Assembly (NCBI GenBank): GCA_964546815.1
Contig: CAZJLR010000007.1
Coordinates: 1-64,000, forward strand
Source of the DNA: JAIEPM01 sp964546815
Lineage (GTDB): Bacteria > Cyanobacteriota > Vampirovibrionia > Obscuribacterales > Obscuribacteraceae
Direction: 5' to 3'
Length of the DNA stretch: 64,000 bases
In this document: positions 42,831 to 52,413 of the stretch, in pieces
Layout: every line of letters starts with the position of its first letter
Position numbering within the stretch: position 1 is the stretch's first letter
Program-made: the position numbers and the translations under genes
Notes under the pieces: model-generated
The model's database searches: none
Told to the model about the DNA's origin: nothing
Seen by the model: only the letters and a program-made list of their open reading frames with translations

Positions 42831-43539
42831 ATGCCAGCCGATTTTGGTTTTTGGTGCACATCCTGACGATATTGAGTTCGGTTGTGGCGCTATCGTTGCG
42901 AAAGAAACTCTTGCCGGACGTAAAGCGCACTTTGTTGTTTGCTCGCTTGGTGAAGCAGCCAGTAATGGCTCGCCAGAACAACGTGCGGAAGAAGCGCGGA
43001 AGTCTGCAGCCGTCCTCGGTGCGACAGTTGAATTTGCAGAGTTAGATGGCGATGCCCACCTTGAGATTCGCACAGCACACGCGATAAAGCTGGCTGAGTC
43101 TATTCGTCGAATTCGTCCCTCTGTTATTTTGGCGCCCAGCTGTGTAGATAATCAACATCCCGACCACGCAAGGTTAGGGCAGCTTGTGCGTGATGCTGCC
43201 AGGCTGGCGCGCTATGGTGGTTTGAAAGAACTGCTAGAACATCACTCACATGAAATCGAGCAATTGTTTTACTACGCAATTACGCCCGATGGTGAGCCAA
43301 CAGATAAAGCCCCGGTTCTGATTGATATTTCATCACCAGAAGTGGTGGCAGTATGGATTCAAGCGATGGATTTACATGTTTCACAGGCGCCGACTCGCCA
43401 TTATGTTGATTTGCAATTGACTCGTGCAAGGTTGCTTGGAACACGCGCCGGCGTCGAGTATGCAATGGCTCTATTTCCGAATGATCCAATGGTATTTGAA
43501 ACGCTTGCATATGCAGGCAGGGGAGCGCGACAATTCTAA
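42805..43539 (+). CDS. bshB1: bacillithiol biosynthesis deacetylase BshB1
   Basis: About 244 residues from ATG 42805 (a GTG at 42784 is possible); either start overlaps the previous gene. PIG-L fold with Zn-binding VFGAHPDDIEFGCG at the N-terminus, the FVVCSLGEAASNGSPEQRAEEARKSA-type block, LDGDAHLEI, and ASCVDNQHPDHARLGQLV in which HPDH supplies ligands. The end (RARLLGTRAGVEYAMALF) is typical of BshB1. It removes acetyl from GlcNAc-malate to give GlcN-malate. It is directly followed by bshA. Confidence 0.9.
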   Translation: MKPIPTPSECQPILVFGAHPDDIEFGCGAIVAKETLAGRKAHFVVCSLGEAASNGSPEQRAEEARKSAAVLGATVEFAELDGDAHLEIRTAHAIKLAESIRRIRPSVILAPSCVDNQHPDHARLGQLVRDAARLARYGGLKELLEHHSHEIEQLFYYAITPDGEPTDKAPVLIDISSPEVVAVWIQAMDLHVSQAPTRHYVDLQLTRARLLGTRAGVEYAMALFPNDPMVFETLAYAGRGARQF

Positions 43540-43540
43540 A

Positions 43541-44671
43541 ATGAACACTGGGCGTCCCTTAAAAATTGGTATCACCTGCTATCCATCTGTTGGTGGCAGC
43601 GGCGTGATCGCAACGACGCTTGGAGTGCAGCTAGCGCAACGGGGGCATGAAGTTCACTTCATTAGCTATGAACGCCCCTTTCGACTTCCTGAAAATGCCG
43701 AGCGCATTTATTTTCATCAGGTGGCAATTAATAGCTATGGTTTGTTCAAATATCCTGACTATACACTTCCGCTTTCTGTAAAAATGGCAGAAGTCAGCTG
43801 CAAACATCAGCTCGATATTTTGCACGTTCATTATGCTGTGCCGCATGCAACAGCCGCAATTCTGGCTCATTGTATGCTGCCGCCCGACCGGCAACCCAAG
43901 GTTGTAACTACCTTACATGGAACAGACACAACACTTCTGGGCAGTGACCCCGGATATGGACCTGCGATACACCATGCGTTGACTCAATCTGATGCTGTTA
44001 CGACAGTGTCTGAGTTTTTGAAAATAGAAACGCGACGGGTGCTCGGATTTGACGGAGAAATTGAAGTTATACACAACTTCTTTCAACCTGGAACTCCTTC
44101 GCGAAGTCGTGAAGATGTTCGACAGGAATTAGGTGTCGATGGCGAGGTTTTGATTTTTCATTCTTCAAATTTGAGACCACTCAAGCGTATTGATATGCTG
44201 CTTGAAACAGCCGCGAGAATCAGCCCTCGTGAGTCATTTAAGATGCTGATTTTGGCTGGTGGTAATTTTGCCCAGTTTGATGCGGAAGTGAAAAGACTTG
44301 GGCTGGAAAAAAACATAATTGTTCGCGAGAATGTCTTGGAAGTTGAAGACTACCTTCAGGCAGCCGACATCGGTTTGTTCACTTCTGAAACCGAAAGCTT
44401 TTGTTTGAGCATTCTTGAAGGAATGTTTTTCAAGTGTCCAAGTGTTGCGTACAACGTTGGCGGTATTCCTGAGGTCGTCAAAGATGGCGTCACGGGTTTG
44501 TTGTTCCAGTTTGGAGACACAGTGAAGCTAGCTCATGCGATTGAAAGGCTCATTCAAGACTCTGACTTTCGCTTGAGGCTTGGGCATGAAGCGCAGCTGC
44601 AGGCGGAAGAAAAGTTTTCTTCCAGCGTGATAGTTCCGCGCTACGAATCGTTGTATCAAAGACAGCTCTGA
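43541..44671 (+). CDS. bshA: N-acetyl-alpha-D-glucosaminyl L-malate synthase BshA
   Basis: About 376 residues, ATG one base after the bshB1 stop. GT4 glycosyltransferase with the BshA-specific opening KIGITCYPSVGGSGVIATTL, the HVHYAVPHATAAIL segment, LHGTDTTLLG and the C-terminal E-x7-E motif within TSETESFCLSILEGMFF. It transfers GlcNAc from UDP-GlcNAc to L-malate, the first step of bacillithiol synthesis. Last gene of the operon; the next gene is convergent, 2 bases away. Confidence 0.92.
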   Translation: MNTGRPLKIGITCYPSVGGSGVIATTLGVQLAQRGHEVHFISYERPFRLPENAERIYFHQVAINSYGLFKYPDYTLPLSVKMAEVSCKHQLDILHVHYAVPHATAAILAHCMLPPDRQPKVVTTLHGTDTTLLGSDPGYGPAIHHALTQSDAVTTVSEFLKIETRRVLGFDGEIEVIHNFFQPGTPSRSREDVRQELGVDGEVLIFHSSNLRPLKRIDMLLETAARISPRESFKMLILAGGNFAQFDAEVKRLGLEKNIIVRENVLEVEDYLQAADIGLFTSETESFCLSILEGMFFKCPSVAYNVGGIPEVVKDGVTGLLFQFGDTVKLAHAIERLIQDSDFRLRLGHEAQLQAEEKFSSSVIVPRYESLYQRQL

Positions 44672-44673
44672 TA

Positions 44674-45462
44674 TTATTCAGTGCGTTTGATAATTGTAGT
44701 TGTGCTGCCGTCTGGTGCCTGTTGCTGTGAGTAAATGTTTGGCCCTGGCGCATTGATTATCACCGGCGGTCCATTTGCTGCTGGCAAGACCATTGGTGTA
44801 TTGTCGCTATATTGAAAATTGCTTGTTGGCGTTTGCACTGAGTAAAACTGATTACTGGGATACCCAAATCCGCCTGGAAATGTGTTGTAACCTGAGTCAC
44901 TTCTGTAGCCGCCATTTATGTTGAGTCCAGACCCGCGAGGTCCGAGGCGAAAGCCGCCGCCGAGTGAAGTTGATTCGTAAGTTTGGGACGTGCTAAATCC
45001 TGTCATCATCGATGGCGTTGGCGCCAGCCCATTGGATGCTGCAGGGTCTTGCTTGCCGTTTAAAGCCTGCTTCGATTGGTTTGGATCTGCCGGTGTTCCG
45101 ATTTCTCTATTGAGTTCATTTTTATTGATAAACGACTGTCGATTGACATTCTTGCTTGTGTCACTAGTCGCATTACTATGAATGTAACTCGGCGTGTCTG
45201 GCGGGTTTAACTCATCTGCTTTTTTCGTAAATTCAGCACCGTCTTTACCCTGGGCTGCATACAAAATAGCCATATTGCGGTAAATGGCGGCTAACTGCCC
45301 ATTATCTGTTTCTTCTGTCAACGCTTTGCGGTAGAGCTGCTCGGCTTTCGCGTAGTCGCCTGCTCGGTAAGCTCTGATGCCTTCCCCCGCTGATTCTCCA
45401 GCCACAACCGGCAATGTCGACAACATTAACGTGACGGTGAGGGCGCAGATGCGGTTTTTCAT
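44674..45462 (-). CDS. secreted TPR-containing protein
   Basis: About 262 residues from ATG 45462 (GTGGAG upstream), which gives a signal peptide (ICALTVTLMLSTLPVVA). One TPR-like pair follows (residues about 25-75: YRAGDYAKAEQLYRKALTEE, IYRNMAILYAAQGK). The remainder is low-complexity, Gly/Ser/Asn/Pro-rich (GLNINGGYRSDSGYNTFPGG) and likely disordered. Exported protein of unknown role. Confidence 0.65.
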   Translation of the reverse strand: MKNRICALTVTLMLSTLPVVAGESAGEGIRAYRAGDYAKAEQLYRKALTEETDNGQLAAIYRNMAILYAAQGKDGAEFTKKADELNPPDTPSYIHSNATSDTSKNVNRQSFINKNELNREIGTPADPNQSKQALNGKQDPAASNGLAPTPSMMTGFSTSQTYESTSLGGGFRLGPRGSGLNINGGYRSDSGYNTFPGGFGYPSNQFYSVQTPTSNFQYSDNTPMVLPAANGPPVIINAPGPNIYSQQQAPDGSTTTIIKRTE

Positions 45463-45707
45463 TTCGGTACTCCACAAAGCATATTCGTTCATCATATACC
45501 CAGTCCTGTACTCATGTGCTTCCTAATTGATGACTATATTGTGAGCATTAATATGTGAGCAAAACTGTGTATTCATGCAGTTTTTGAGTCTTTGTCTGCC
45601 AAGCCTTTGCCAACTCGCTTAGCTTATTCTTATTCAAGTGAGACCGCTAAAAAGTACTGGGTTGCTTTGTCTCACGAATTGCTTACCTACTTCAGGAATA
45701 TAGCTAA

Positions 45708-46718
45708 ATGGAAAATCGTGTCGAACTACGAGCTGAACCGCTTCTTCAGAAAACGACGGAGTCTTCGCAATCAAAATTTGCGCAGGAAGCATGGGACGGC
45801 ATCATGCATCACAAAACTGAAGTTTTGGTCGGAGCCGCCGCTATAGGCGTTGTGGCAGCCGGTTCAATCGGAGCTAAAGCTCTATTTCGTGCATTCGACA
45901 ATGGAACAAAAAATCTGGCCAGGTTTACTGGAGCGGAGGAAAGTCCGTTTTTAAGACCGTTTCTCGGCAACGCTGATCGCCACGTGCCTGGAACTTTCAA
46001 GGGTGCTCCCTCAGGCACGGTGAAGGACACAAGTTTAGATTGGCATCAAATGAATGCCTCAAATCCACCAAAGCTGTGGGATGGTGCTCATATGGATTAC
46101 GGAAGTTCTCCTGTTAATACTGCACGTTCTTCGGACAATGCATTTTTTGCGCATGATTTTAGAGGATTCACCGGGACGTCCAATGGTGAAGTTGCCGTTC
46201 ATGAATTGGGTCACGGAATTGAAGTGACTCCACGGCTTACTGGTGGGCAGGTGGAAGAGCTTTATGACTTGAGAGCCCGTCAGTTTATTGAGGACATCAA
46301 GAACGGCTCAGGCAAGGCAGATGAAGGCGGCCTTTCCTTCAGTCATATTAAATCGTGGGTGAGCCCCGGGACACCATTTTACCGAGGTGATTTCAATATC
46401 GGTAAAGGATCTGATCTTCACAATGTAGATAACCTGCTTACTCTTGCGCATGAAATTCCCCACGCTCGAGCTGCTTTCGGTGGCTCATCTAAAGCGTATT
46501 CCGACTATATGGAAAAACTGACCGCTGAACTTGCACCTGGAAAAAGATCGATCCCTCAATTTGATGTGGGGCCAGCTATAAAAGCTCAACAGTTCGATGT
46601 GCCAGGAATTAAGCCAGCGCTTGAAACAAAAGTCGAAGATTTAGTCGAGCGGTCGCGCATCAAAGCTTTCCTCAGGTCTTGCGTCGATGGGGTCGCCGGG
46701 TTGAAACCTAAGAGCTAA
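45708..46718 (+). CDS. putative zincin-like protein with two HExxH motifs
   Basis: About 336 residues. A hydrophobic Gly/Ala segment at 38-58 (VLVGAAAIGVVAAGSIGAKA) may anchor it in the membrane. Two metalloprotease-type motifs are present: HELGH at 165-169 (context GEVAVHELGHGIEV) and HEIPH at 248-252 (context LTLAHEIPHARAAFGG), with acidic residues in between. The first fits the zincin consensus well. Its 3' end overlaps the convergent gene by 78 bases. No family recognised; activity is inferred from motif only. Confidence 0.6.
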   Translation: MENRVELRAEPLLQKTTESSQSKFAQEAWDGIMHHKTEVLVGAAAIGVVAAGSIGAKALFRAFDNGTKNLARFTGAEESPFLRPFLGNADRHVPGTFKGAPSGTVKDTSLDWHQMNASNPPKLWDGAHMDYGSSPVNTARSSDNAFFAHDFRGFTGTSNGEVAVHELGHGIEVTPRLTGGQVEELYDLRARQFIEDIKNGSGKADEGGLSFSHIKSWVSPGTPFYRGDFNIGKGSDLHNVDNLLTLAHEIPHARAAFGGSSKAYSDYMEKLTAELAPGKRSIPQFDVGPAIKAQQFDVPGIKPALETKVEDLVERSRIKAFLRSCVDGVAGLKPKS

Positions 46719-47978
46719 GTCGTCTTCTTGATCTAGGCTGGCTTTGTCTGTGGAGTAGACTATTGCATTTTGTCCGATGAGTTGGTTCCTCAGTCTGTAT
46801 TCTCGCGACTCGGCAATCTTCTTTTTCAATTTGTCGTCTGGATGCATGAGTGCTTGCGCATTTTGAGAACGCGCTGCATTCCTTTTATCAATATTTTTAT
46901 TCAAAACTTTGATTGCAAAGTTGCGAAGTAGGGGGACCAGGAGAAAAAGAGTTCCATAGACGGCAAGCGCACCAAGCAATGTTGCTGTCCAGCTTCCTGT
47001 AAAGGTGTGGATAGGAAACCAGAGTATCCATGCGCCGACAAAATTCAATCCGGCAATCATATAGATTGGAGTGAGTGCAGCTCTGTCGAGCTCGCAGAAT
47101 TTCCAGTGAAACTCTTGCAGAAATTTAGGCGTTGGCTCGTTGTACTCTGTGCCGGCTGTTGCTGCGAGCGAAGGAAATGTGTACACGATATTGCCCGATT
47201 CTGTGACTTCAGGTTGCCCGTTAAATCTCACGAGCACCGGCAATACGGCTGTTTCATTTTGGGGGTCTGCCCCTGTATATGGTGCTAACTGTTCTGCTGT
47301 GATTACATTGTCGTGTTGCTTTATCACTTTTGCAATCAGTTGCCAGCGCTTTTCGTCGAGCCCTTCATTAGGGTTGCCGTCACCGAAAAGAAATGAAAAA
47401 CAGTCAAGCAAGAAATTAGGTTTTTGCCGGCGTCTAACCGTCGGGTGGCTGTAGTCGTATTTTACTTGTGCCGGTGAAGTTCTGAAAAAATATCTCAAAT
47501 CGCGAAGTACGATGTAATCTAACCAATCAAATTTAAGGTCTAAACCGCGAGTTCGTTTTCTTTTGCTCTGAGACAAAATGAAGAGGAGTCCAACCACAAT
47601 TATGGTTGAAAGCACGAGCATCACTCCAAACGAAATTCGCAAAATGAAAAAACCGATTTCGAAAATTTGTTGCGCTGATTTTTCGATTGCTTTCCGCAAA
47701 CCTTCTGCAAGATAAATGTTGGCAAAGCCGGGCTTAAACGAATAAGCAATAACTCCGTTGTTGCTTACTTGCAGGTGCCCACCGGTTTCAGATGCGATCT
47801 GGTTGAGGGCTTGCGATGTTAGTAATACAGGTAATCCGGATTTTGCAGAAACGTCAGCTGCAGTGACGTGGCGCCCGAGGGCGCTGATTGTCTTGCTTAT
47901 TTTTCTCTTGTCGGATTCTTGCAGCATTATTTCGCTATCGCCATTTGAACTCACGCCAAGGCTGGAGGAAAAGGTCAA
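46641..47978 (-). CDS. conserved membrane protein with duplicated winged-helix-like segments
   Basis: About 445 residues from a TTG; ATG 47927 (MLQESDKRK) is an equally good start. Two similar segments, 'GRHVTAADVSAKSGLPVLLTSQ...NNGVIAYSFKPGF' (about 36-90) and 'HDNVITAEQLAPYTGADPQN...ESGNIVYTFPSLA' (about 225-280), look like duplicated helix-turn-helix modules. Membrane helices lie between and after them (FFILRISFGVMLVLSTIIVVGL; LNFVGAWILWFPIHTFTG). A similar build is known to me from uncharacterised cyanobacterial membrane proteins (weak recollection). Function unknown. Confidence 0.6.
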   Translation of the reverse strand: MTFSSSLGVSSNGDSEIMLQESDKRKISKTISALGRHVTAADVSAKSGLPVLLTSQALNQIASETGGHLQVSNNGVIAYSFKPGFANIYLAEGLRKAIEKSAQQIFEIGFFILRISFGVMLVLSTIIVVGLLFILSQSKRKRTRGLDLKFDWLDYIVLRDLRYFFRTSPAQVKYDYSHPTVRRRQKPNFLLDCFSFLFGDGNPNEGLDEKRWQLIAKVIKQHDNVITAEQLAPYTGADPQNETAVLPVLVRFNGQPEVTESGNIVYTFPSLAATAGTEYNEPTPKFLQEFHWKFCELDRAALTPIYMIAGLNFVGAWILWFPIHTFTGSWTATLLGALAVYGTLFLLVPLLRNFAIKVLNKNIDKRNAARSQNAQALMHPDDKLKKKIAESREYRLRNQLIGQNAIVYSTDKASLDQEDDLALRFQPGDPIDARPEESFDARPLD

Positions 47979-48042
47979 TTCTTGAATTATATAGCAGTAG
48001 CTGCGTGGTGGTAAGTGCTTGTTTCTGTGGCTAACTGAAATC

Positions 48043-48070
48043 GAAGCAGGCTGGAAGCCTGCGCCCCCAG
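48043..48070 (-). repeat. REP-like palindromic repeat, copy 2
   Basis: Exact reverse complement of 8716-8743, in the gap between the membrane-protein gene and the OPT transporter gene. Confidence 0.85.
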
Positions 48071-48155
48071 GTGGGAAGCAATCGAATCCGGCTGAAAGAG
48101 TGAGTAGCGGAGGGGCTGCAATTCTTGATGAGGAGCTTGTGTGCTCGGGGCCAAT

Positions 48156-50075
48156 CTAAATGTGGAGAAGGGCTTTGACGGCGTTGAAGATGGCAATGAA
48201 TGCGCAGGCGATTGATTCGCCGGCGATGGCCCCGGAAGCAACCGGCACAGTATAGCCTTCGGCATTTTTAGGGTTTATCTTCTTCCATATAAATGCGATG
48301 ATGGCGCCAATGCAAAATCCGAGGCTGTTTTGATATGGGAAAATCCATGAAAGACCCAGCCCCATTGGTGATGGCATGAATTTTTTGGTTTTTGGATAAA
48401 CTGTTTCGATAACCGTCATCACCAGTCCGATTATTGCACCAACCACAATCCCCATGCGTGCGGTCTCAGGCAGTCCGCCAATGCCATTGGACAGGGCCTC
48501 GGCTACCGCTTTATACAAAATGGTCATCGGTGGATTAAAGGCTTCTAGAGCAGCCTTATTTGGAATCATCAAAAACCAGGCGGGCACGATTGTAATTGTG
48601 CCGAAAAATACTCCGCATAGTTGCGCAAGAAATTGCTTTCTTGCGTTTGCACCGAGCAAATAACCACTCTTCAAGTCTGTTAAGAGGTCTGCCGATGCGC
48701 TGGCGCAGTTTGCAGTTACGCTCGCTGCCATCAAGTTTGACGTGATGTTGTGAGGACTGAAAACTGCAAACATCAACTGCGAAATTTTCCCCATCGCCCC
48801 GATTGGGGTCACATCAGTTTCTCCTGTCGCACGGCAGGCAACAAGTGCGAGGAAGAAACTCAACACGACTGCCATAAGTCCAAGTATTGGATTTACATTG
48901 AAAGCCAAATACATAATTATCGAAAAAATGATTGCTAGAGGCACGACTCCAATAACAAACCATTTTGTCGGAACCTCAATGCGGTCCATCTCAGCCAATA
49001 TCTTTGAATTCTCGTCTATGGGCTTGATGCTGGACATCGCTCGCACAATGGTTTTCCATTGCATTGCAAATGCTGTAAGTCCAGAACTTACCATGATGGA
49101 TGTACCTGTCCAAAGCGCCCATTTCGAAATAAGTTGATGAGGGTTTTCTAGAATGTGATTTTCCATAACCCACGGGCCGACGTAGAAATATAGAATGCTG
49201 GCGCCGAGCAGCATTGATACGCATACTCGCAGTCCAATGATCATTCCGGCGCTCATAATCAGCAGGCTCGGTTCAAATCCAAAAGCTGGGAAATCTGCTA
49301 GATTGACATTTCTTATGGTCATGTTGAAGGGCAAAATTTCCGGAAGTTTGAAGCCGATCGCCTTTTGCCAGCCAAAGTCACCCTTTCCTGCAACGCCTAC
49401 GCCAACTCCGATTGCCATTGCGGTGACCAAAGAATACGCCTGCTTGAGTGCATCTTTTGATCCTCCATACAGGCTTTTCAGCGTTTGAGCCGCAGCGATG
49501 CCACTGGGAAATGGCAATTGTTCTTTATTGATCATTTGCTTCTTCATAGGTACAGCAAGAAGCACACCAAGTAATGCGGTGATGAATGTCCAGACTGCAG
49601 TGATATGAAAGGGTATTTGATGACCAGTGATGAGAAGGTAAGCACCAAATGCGGTTGCAATTGTCGAACCTGTAGAATAACCGGCTGATGATGCAGTTGA
49701 TTGCATGCAATTGTTTTCCAATATTGTCATGTCGGTCAATTTTGGAAAAACAAGTCTGATTGTGCGCCATATGGTGAAAGACAGAACACAGGCGGTTATG
49801 GCGACGCCAAAGAGCCAGCCAACTTTAATTGCGGTGTAGAGATTGGACACAGACATAAGCGAACCCAGGAGTCCGCCCATGAGAACAGCGCGCCAGGTGA
49901 ATTGCGGTACGTCGTCACCCTGGTATACGTTTTTATACCAGTGAATTTGTCGTTCGTCTGAACTCATTTCCGACTGGTCTTTCGCTGTGCTTGCGCTTAC
50001 GGCAGAGGACAGCGCGCTTTGTTCGCTGCTGATTTCAGCGGCTTTCTCGTCGTTAATTTCGCTCATGTCGCTCAT
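48156..50075 (-). CDS. OPT-family oligopeptide/metal transporter
   Basis: About 639 residues, some 14 membrane helices. OPT signatures: WRAVLMGGLLGSLMSVSNLY in the first helix, CMQSTASSAGYSTGSTIATA near residue 125, and a C-terminal MPSPMGLGLSWIFPYQNSLG. Bacterial members take up oligopeptides or metal chelates by proton symport. A soluble N-terminal stretch of about 60 residues is Ser/Glu-rich. It lies 14 bases downstream of the patatin gene on the same strand, so the two are probably co-transcribed. Confidence 0.9.
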   Translation of the reverse strand: MSDMSEINDEKAAEISSEQSALSSAVSASTAKDQSEMSSDERQIHWYKNVYQGDDVPQFTWRAVLMGGLLGSLMSVSNLYTAIKVGWLFGVAITACVLSFTIWRTIRLVFPKLTDMTILENNCMQSTASSAGYSTGSTIATAFGAYLLITGHQIPFHITAVWTFITALLGVLLAVPMKKQMINKEQLPFPSGIAAAQTLKSLYGGSKDALKQAYSLVTAMAIGVGVGVAGKGDFGWQKAIGFKLPEILPFNMTIRNVNLADFPAFGFEPSLLIMSAGMIIGLRVCVSMLLGASILYFYVGPWVMENHILENPHQLISKWALWTGTSIMVSSGLTAFAMQWKTIVRAMSSIKPIDENSKILAEMDRIEVPTKWFVIGVVPLAIIFSIIMYLAFNVNPILGLMAVVLSFFLALVACRATGETDVTPIGAMGKISQLMFAVFSPHNITSNLMAASVTANCASASADLLTDLKSGYLLGANARKQFLAQLCGVFFGTITIVPAWFLMIPNKAALEAFNPPMTILYKAVAEALSNGIGGLPETARMGIVVGAIIGLVMTVIETVYPKTKKFMPSPMGLGLSWIFPYQNSLGFCIGAIIAFIWKKINPKNAEGYTVPVASGAIAGESIACAFIAIFNAVKALLHI

Positions 50076-50089
50076 AAAAGCTCAGCTCG

Positions 50090-51298
50090 CTATTGATGTT
50101 CTATATTTGTGGTTTGTTTTTCTGCAAGTGTTATCGAACGCTCTTTCAGCTTTTGTTTTAGAGCAGGCATAAGTTTCCTGGTCATTTCTTCGCCCGCTCT
50201 AATCGCACGAAGAGCATCCTTCGGTTTGCTATCTAATAATTTGATGCCCGAAAGGTCTGGGTGAATCAAAAAATCTGCTTTATCTATCTGCGTGGAATCA
50301 AGCGAACTGAGTCCAATGTTTATGGCTCGGTCTGAGCTGCTGCCGATTTTTCTAAAGTGCTGTTTGTCGAGAACCTGCTGGTCATCATCGATATCCACAG
50401 CTATGACAAAATCTGCGCCTAGCTCTCTTGTCTGGTCGCATGGCAAGTTAACCACCAAGCCACCGTCAACCAGCAATCTGTCACCCATCTCTACAGGCTT
50501 GCGCAAGAAGGGAATGGCTGAGCTGGCTTGAACTGCTCTGCCGATATCACCGGTTTTGACCGCATAAGCTTTTCCATCTAAAAGGTTCGTTGTCACCGCT
50601 GAAAATGGAATGTTGAAGTTCTCGATTTCGCGTTTTTCCGGCGGTGCTGATTTGCGGATGAAATTGGCAAAAACGCCACCACGATAGAGCCCATCATAAG
50701 GGTGGTAGCCAAACATATGTGGAATGAAAAAGATGGGAATGACTGCCATTCGAACTGGTATTGGTACTGTTTCGTATGCGTGCATCAGCTTTTTTGAGCA
50801 GACAAGCTGTTCTAATTCGTCCGGCTTTAAACCGGCCGCATATAAGCCACCTATGATTGCCCCGATGCTTGTGCCTGAAATGCAATCTATAGGAACGCCT
50901 TCCTCAAGCAAAACTCTAATCACGCCAATGTGGGCAGCGCCTCTTGTGCCACCACCACCCAAGGCCAGTCCTACCTTTTTTCTGGCTGGCGGAATATTTT
51001 GTGCATTGTCACTTTGAGTAGAGCCAATGCCGGGTGAAAAAATTTGTGCAGCAAGAATGCCAGCAAATAGTGACGCTTTGAGCCAGGTCAAAGCTCTCGC
51101 AGATTTTGTTTGCGAATTTCGGCTTCTTTTTACTTTGAGATTTTTCAATGAGATTTTTGCTAACTGCATTTTAGAAGGTGACAAAGTCTGCCTCCCTCTC
51201 GCTTTGATGAGACTGCTAAATGATAACCCTATGCAGCTTGCGAACAAGGATAAGAGATGTATCTTAAACGGATTAAATACCCTTATCGCTCGCCGCAC
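50090..51298 (-). CDS. patatin-like phospholipase
   Basis: About 402 residues from GTG 51298; ATG 51169 (MQLAKIS) is an alternative that starts just before a signal-anchor helix (WLKASLFAGILAAQIFSPG). The patatin fold shows the oxyanion loop LALGGGGTRGAAHIGVIRVL, nucleophile motif SGTSIGAIIGGLYAAG (GTSIG) and the catalytic Asp in LLVDGGLVVNLP. It hydrolyses acyl chains from lipids. It is likely membrane-bound and facing the periplasm or membrane surface. Confidence 0.88.
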   Translation of the reverse strand: MRRAIRVFNPFKIHLLSLFASCIGLSFSSLIKARGRQTLSPSKMQLAKISLKNLKVKRSRNSQTKSARALTWLKASLFAGILAAQIFSPGIGSTQSDNAQNIPPARKKVGLALGGGGTRGAAHIGVIRVLLEEGVPIDCISGTSIGAIIGGLYAAGLKPDELEQLVCSKKLMHAYETVPIPVRMAVIPIFFIPHMFGYHPYDGLYRGGVFANFIRKSAPPEKREIENFNIPFSAVTTNLLDGKAYAVKTGDIGRAVQASSAIPFLRKPVEMGDRLLVDGGLVVNLPCDQTRELGADFVIAVDIDDDQQVLDKQHFRKIGSSSDRAINIGLSSLDSTQIDKADFLIHPDLSGIKLLDSKPKDALRAIRAGEEMTRKLMPALKQKLKERSITLAEKQTTNIEHQ

Positions 51299-51484
51299 CT
51301 TGGATACGAAGTTTGCTTTGAAATGACTCCAAACTCTGCATTCTGTGGAAAAGATCCCTGATGCTTAGACGCGGCTTATCATTTGGAGCTTTCAGATTAT
51401 CTATTTGATCATACTGGGGACTGAGGTAGAGGAGGCTGTCACGTGCTAACATTCAGTACAAGTTTATGACGCGGGAGACTCACC

Positions 51485-52390
51485 TTGGACTTCGCTCTTA
51501 TACACGTGCCACCGCTGACATCAGCAATCGTCAGCTTTTTCGCGTCGTATCTCTATGTTGGACTGGGAATCACCCTGGGCTACCACCGATTGCTTACTCA
51601 CAAATCTTTGGTTCTGCCGAAGTGGCTAGAGTATGCCGTGGTGTCAGGTGGATACTTTTGCCTCATGGGATCGCCGATAGTTTGGGTAGCAGTGCACAGA
51701 TTGCACCACTTGAAGTCCGATCAGCCTGGTGACCCGCATTCACCACGTGATGGTTTTACTCACGCATTGTTCAAGTGGATGTTCCATACATCCGAATATC
51801 AAACTGATGAAGAAATCGTTCGCGTTTGCGACGACTTGATGCAAGATCCTCTTTACAGAAAGCTTGGTGCAAGCCACTCTCCAGGGCCGGCAATCATGTG
51901 CATGTGGCTCAACATTGCAGCTCGTGTCGCACTTTTGTTGCTTTTCGGTTGGCCGGTGATGGTAGCCAATGTTCTTGCAACAGTAATAGTTTTCTGGAGC
52001 ACGCAGTTCGTAAATACTTTCTGCCACATGGAAAACCATGGCTATCGCACCTTTGCGACGCGCGAAGACAGCCGCAATGTTTGGTGGGTGGGAATTCTAG
52101 CGCTGGGCGAAGGCTGGCACAACAATCACCACGCTATGCCGAAATCAGCTCGCCATGGCATGGCAACACCTGAGTTTGACATTACCTGGATTACGATTTG
52201 GCTTTTCGAAAAGCTCGGCCTTGCCAAAGCTGTTATTCGTCCAAATCCAACTGTAGCTAGAGCCAAGCGTTTGACTCCAGTTCCACATAACGTGGCTTTG
52301 TACTCAACCAAATCACCGGCACACCTGCCCACAGTGATGGAAGACTACAACGAAACAATGCTCGTTGGCGCGCACCACAAGGGCAAGTAG
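51485..52390 (+). CDS. acyl-CoA/acyl-lipid fatty acid desaturase
   Basis: About 301 residues, TTG start with GGGAGA 7 bases upstream. All three histidine boxes of the membrane di-iron desaturases are seen: HRLLTH (near residue 37), HRLHH (near 74) and HNNHH (near 218), separated by hydrophobic helices. It resembles the delta-9 acyl-CoA desaturase (DesC/OLE1) group. It introduces double bases into acyl chains and so tunes membrane fluidity. Cold regulation cannot be judged. Confidence 0.9.
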   Translation: MDFALIHVPPLTSAIVSFFASYLYVGLGITLGYHRLLTHKSLVLPKWLEYAVVSGGYFCLMGSPIVWVAVHRLHHLKSDQPGDPHSPRDGFTHALFKWMFHTSEYQTDEEIVRVCDDLMQDPLYRKLGASHSPGPAIMCMWLNIAARVALLLLFGWPVMVANVLATVIVFWSTQFVNTFCHMENHGYRTFATREDSRNVWWVGILALGEGWHNNHHAMPKSARHGMATPEFDITWITIWLFEKLGLAKAVIRPNPTVARAKRLTPVPHNVALYSTKSPAHLPTVMEDYNETMLVGAHHKGK

Positions 52391-52413
52391 ACTCCTTTGA
52401 ACGGGTTGTACAA

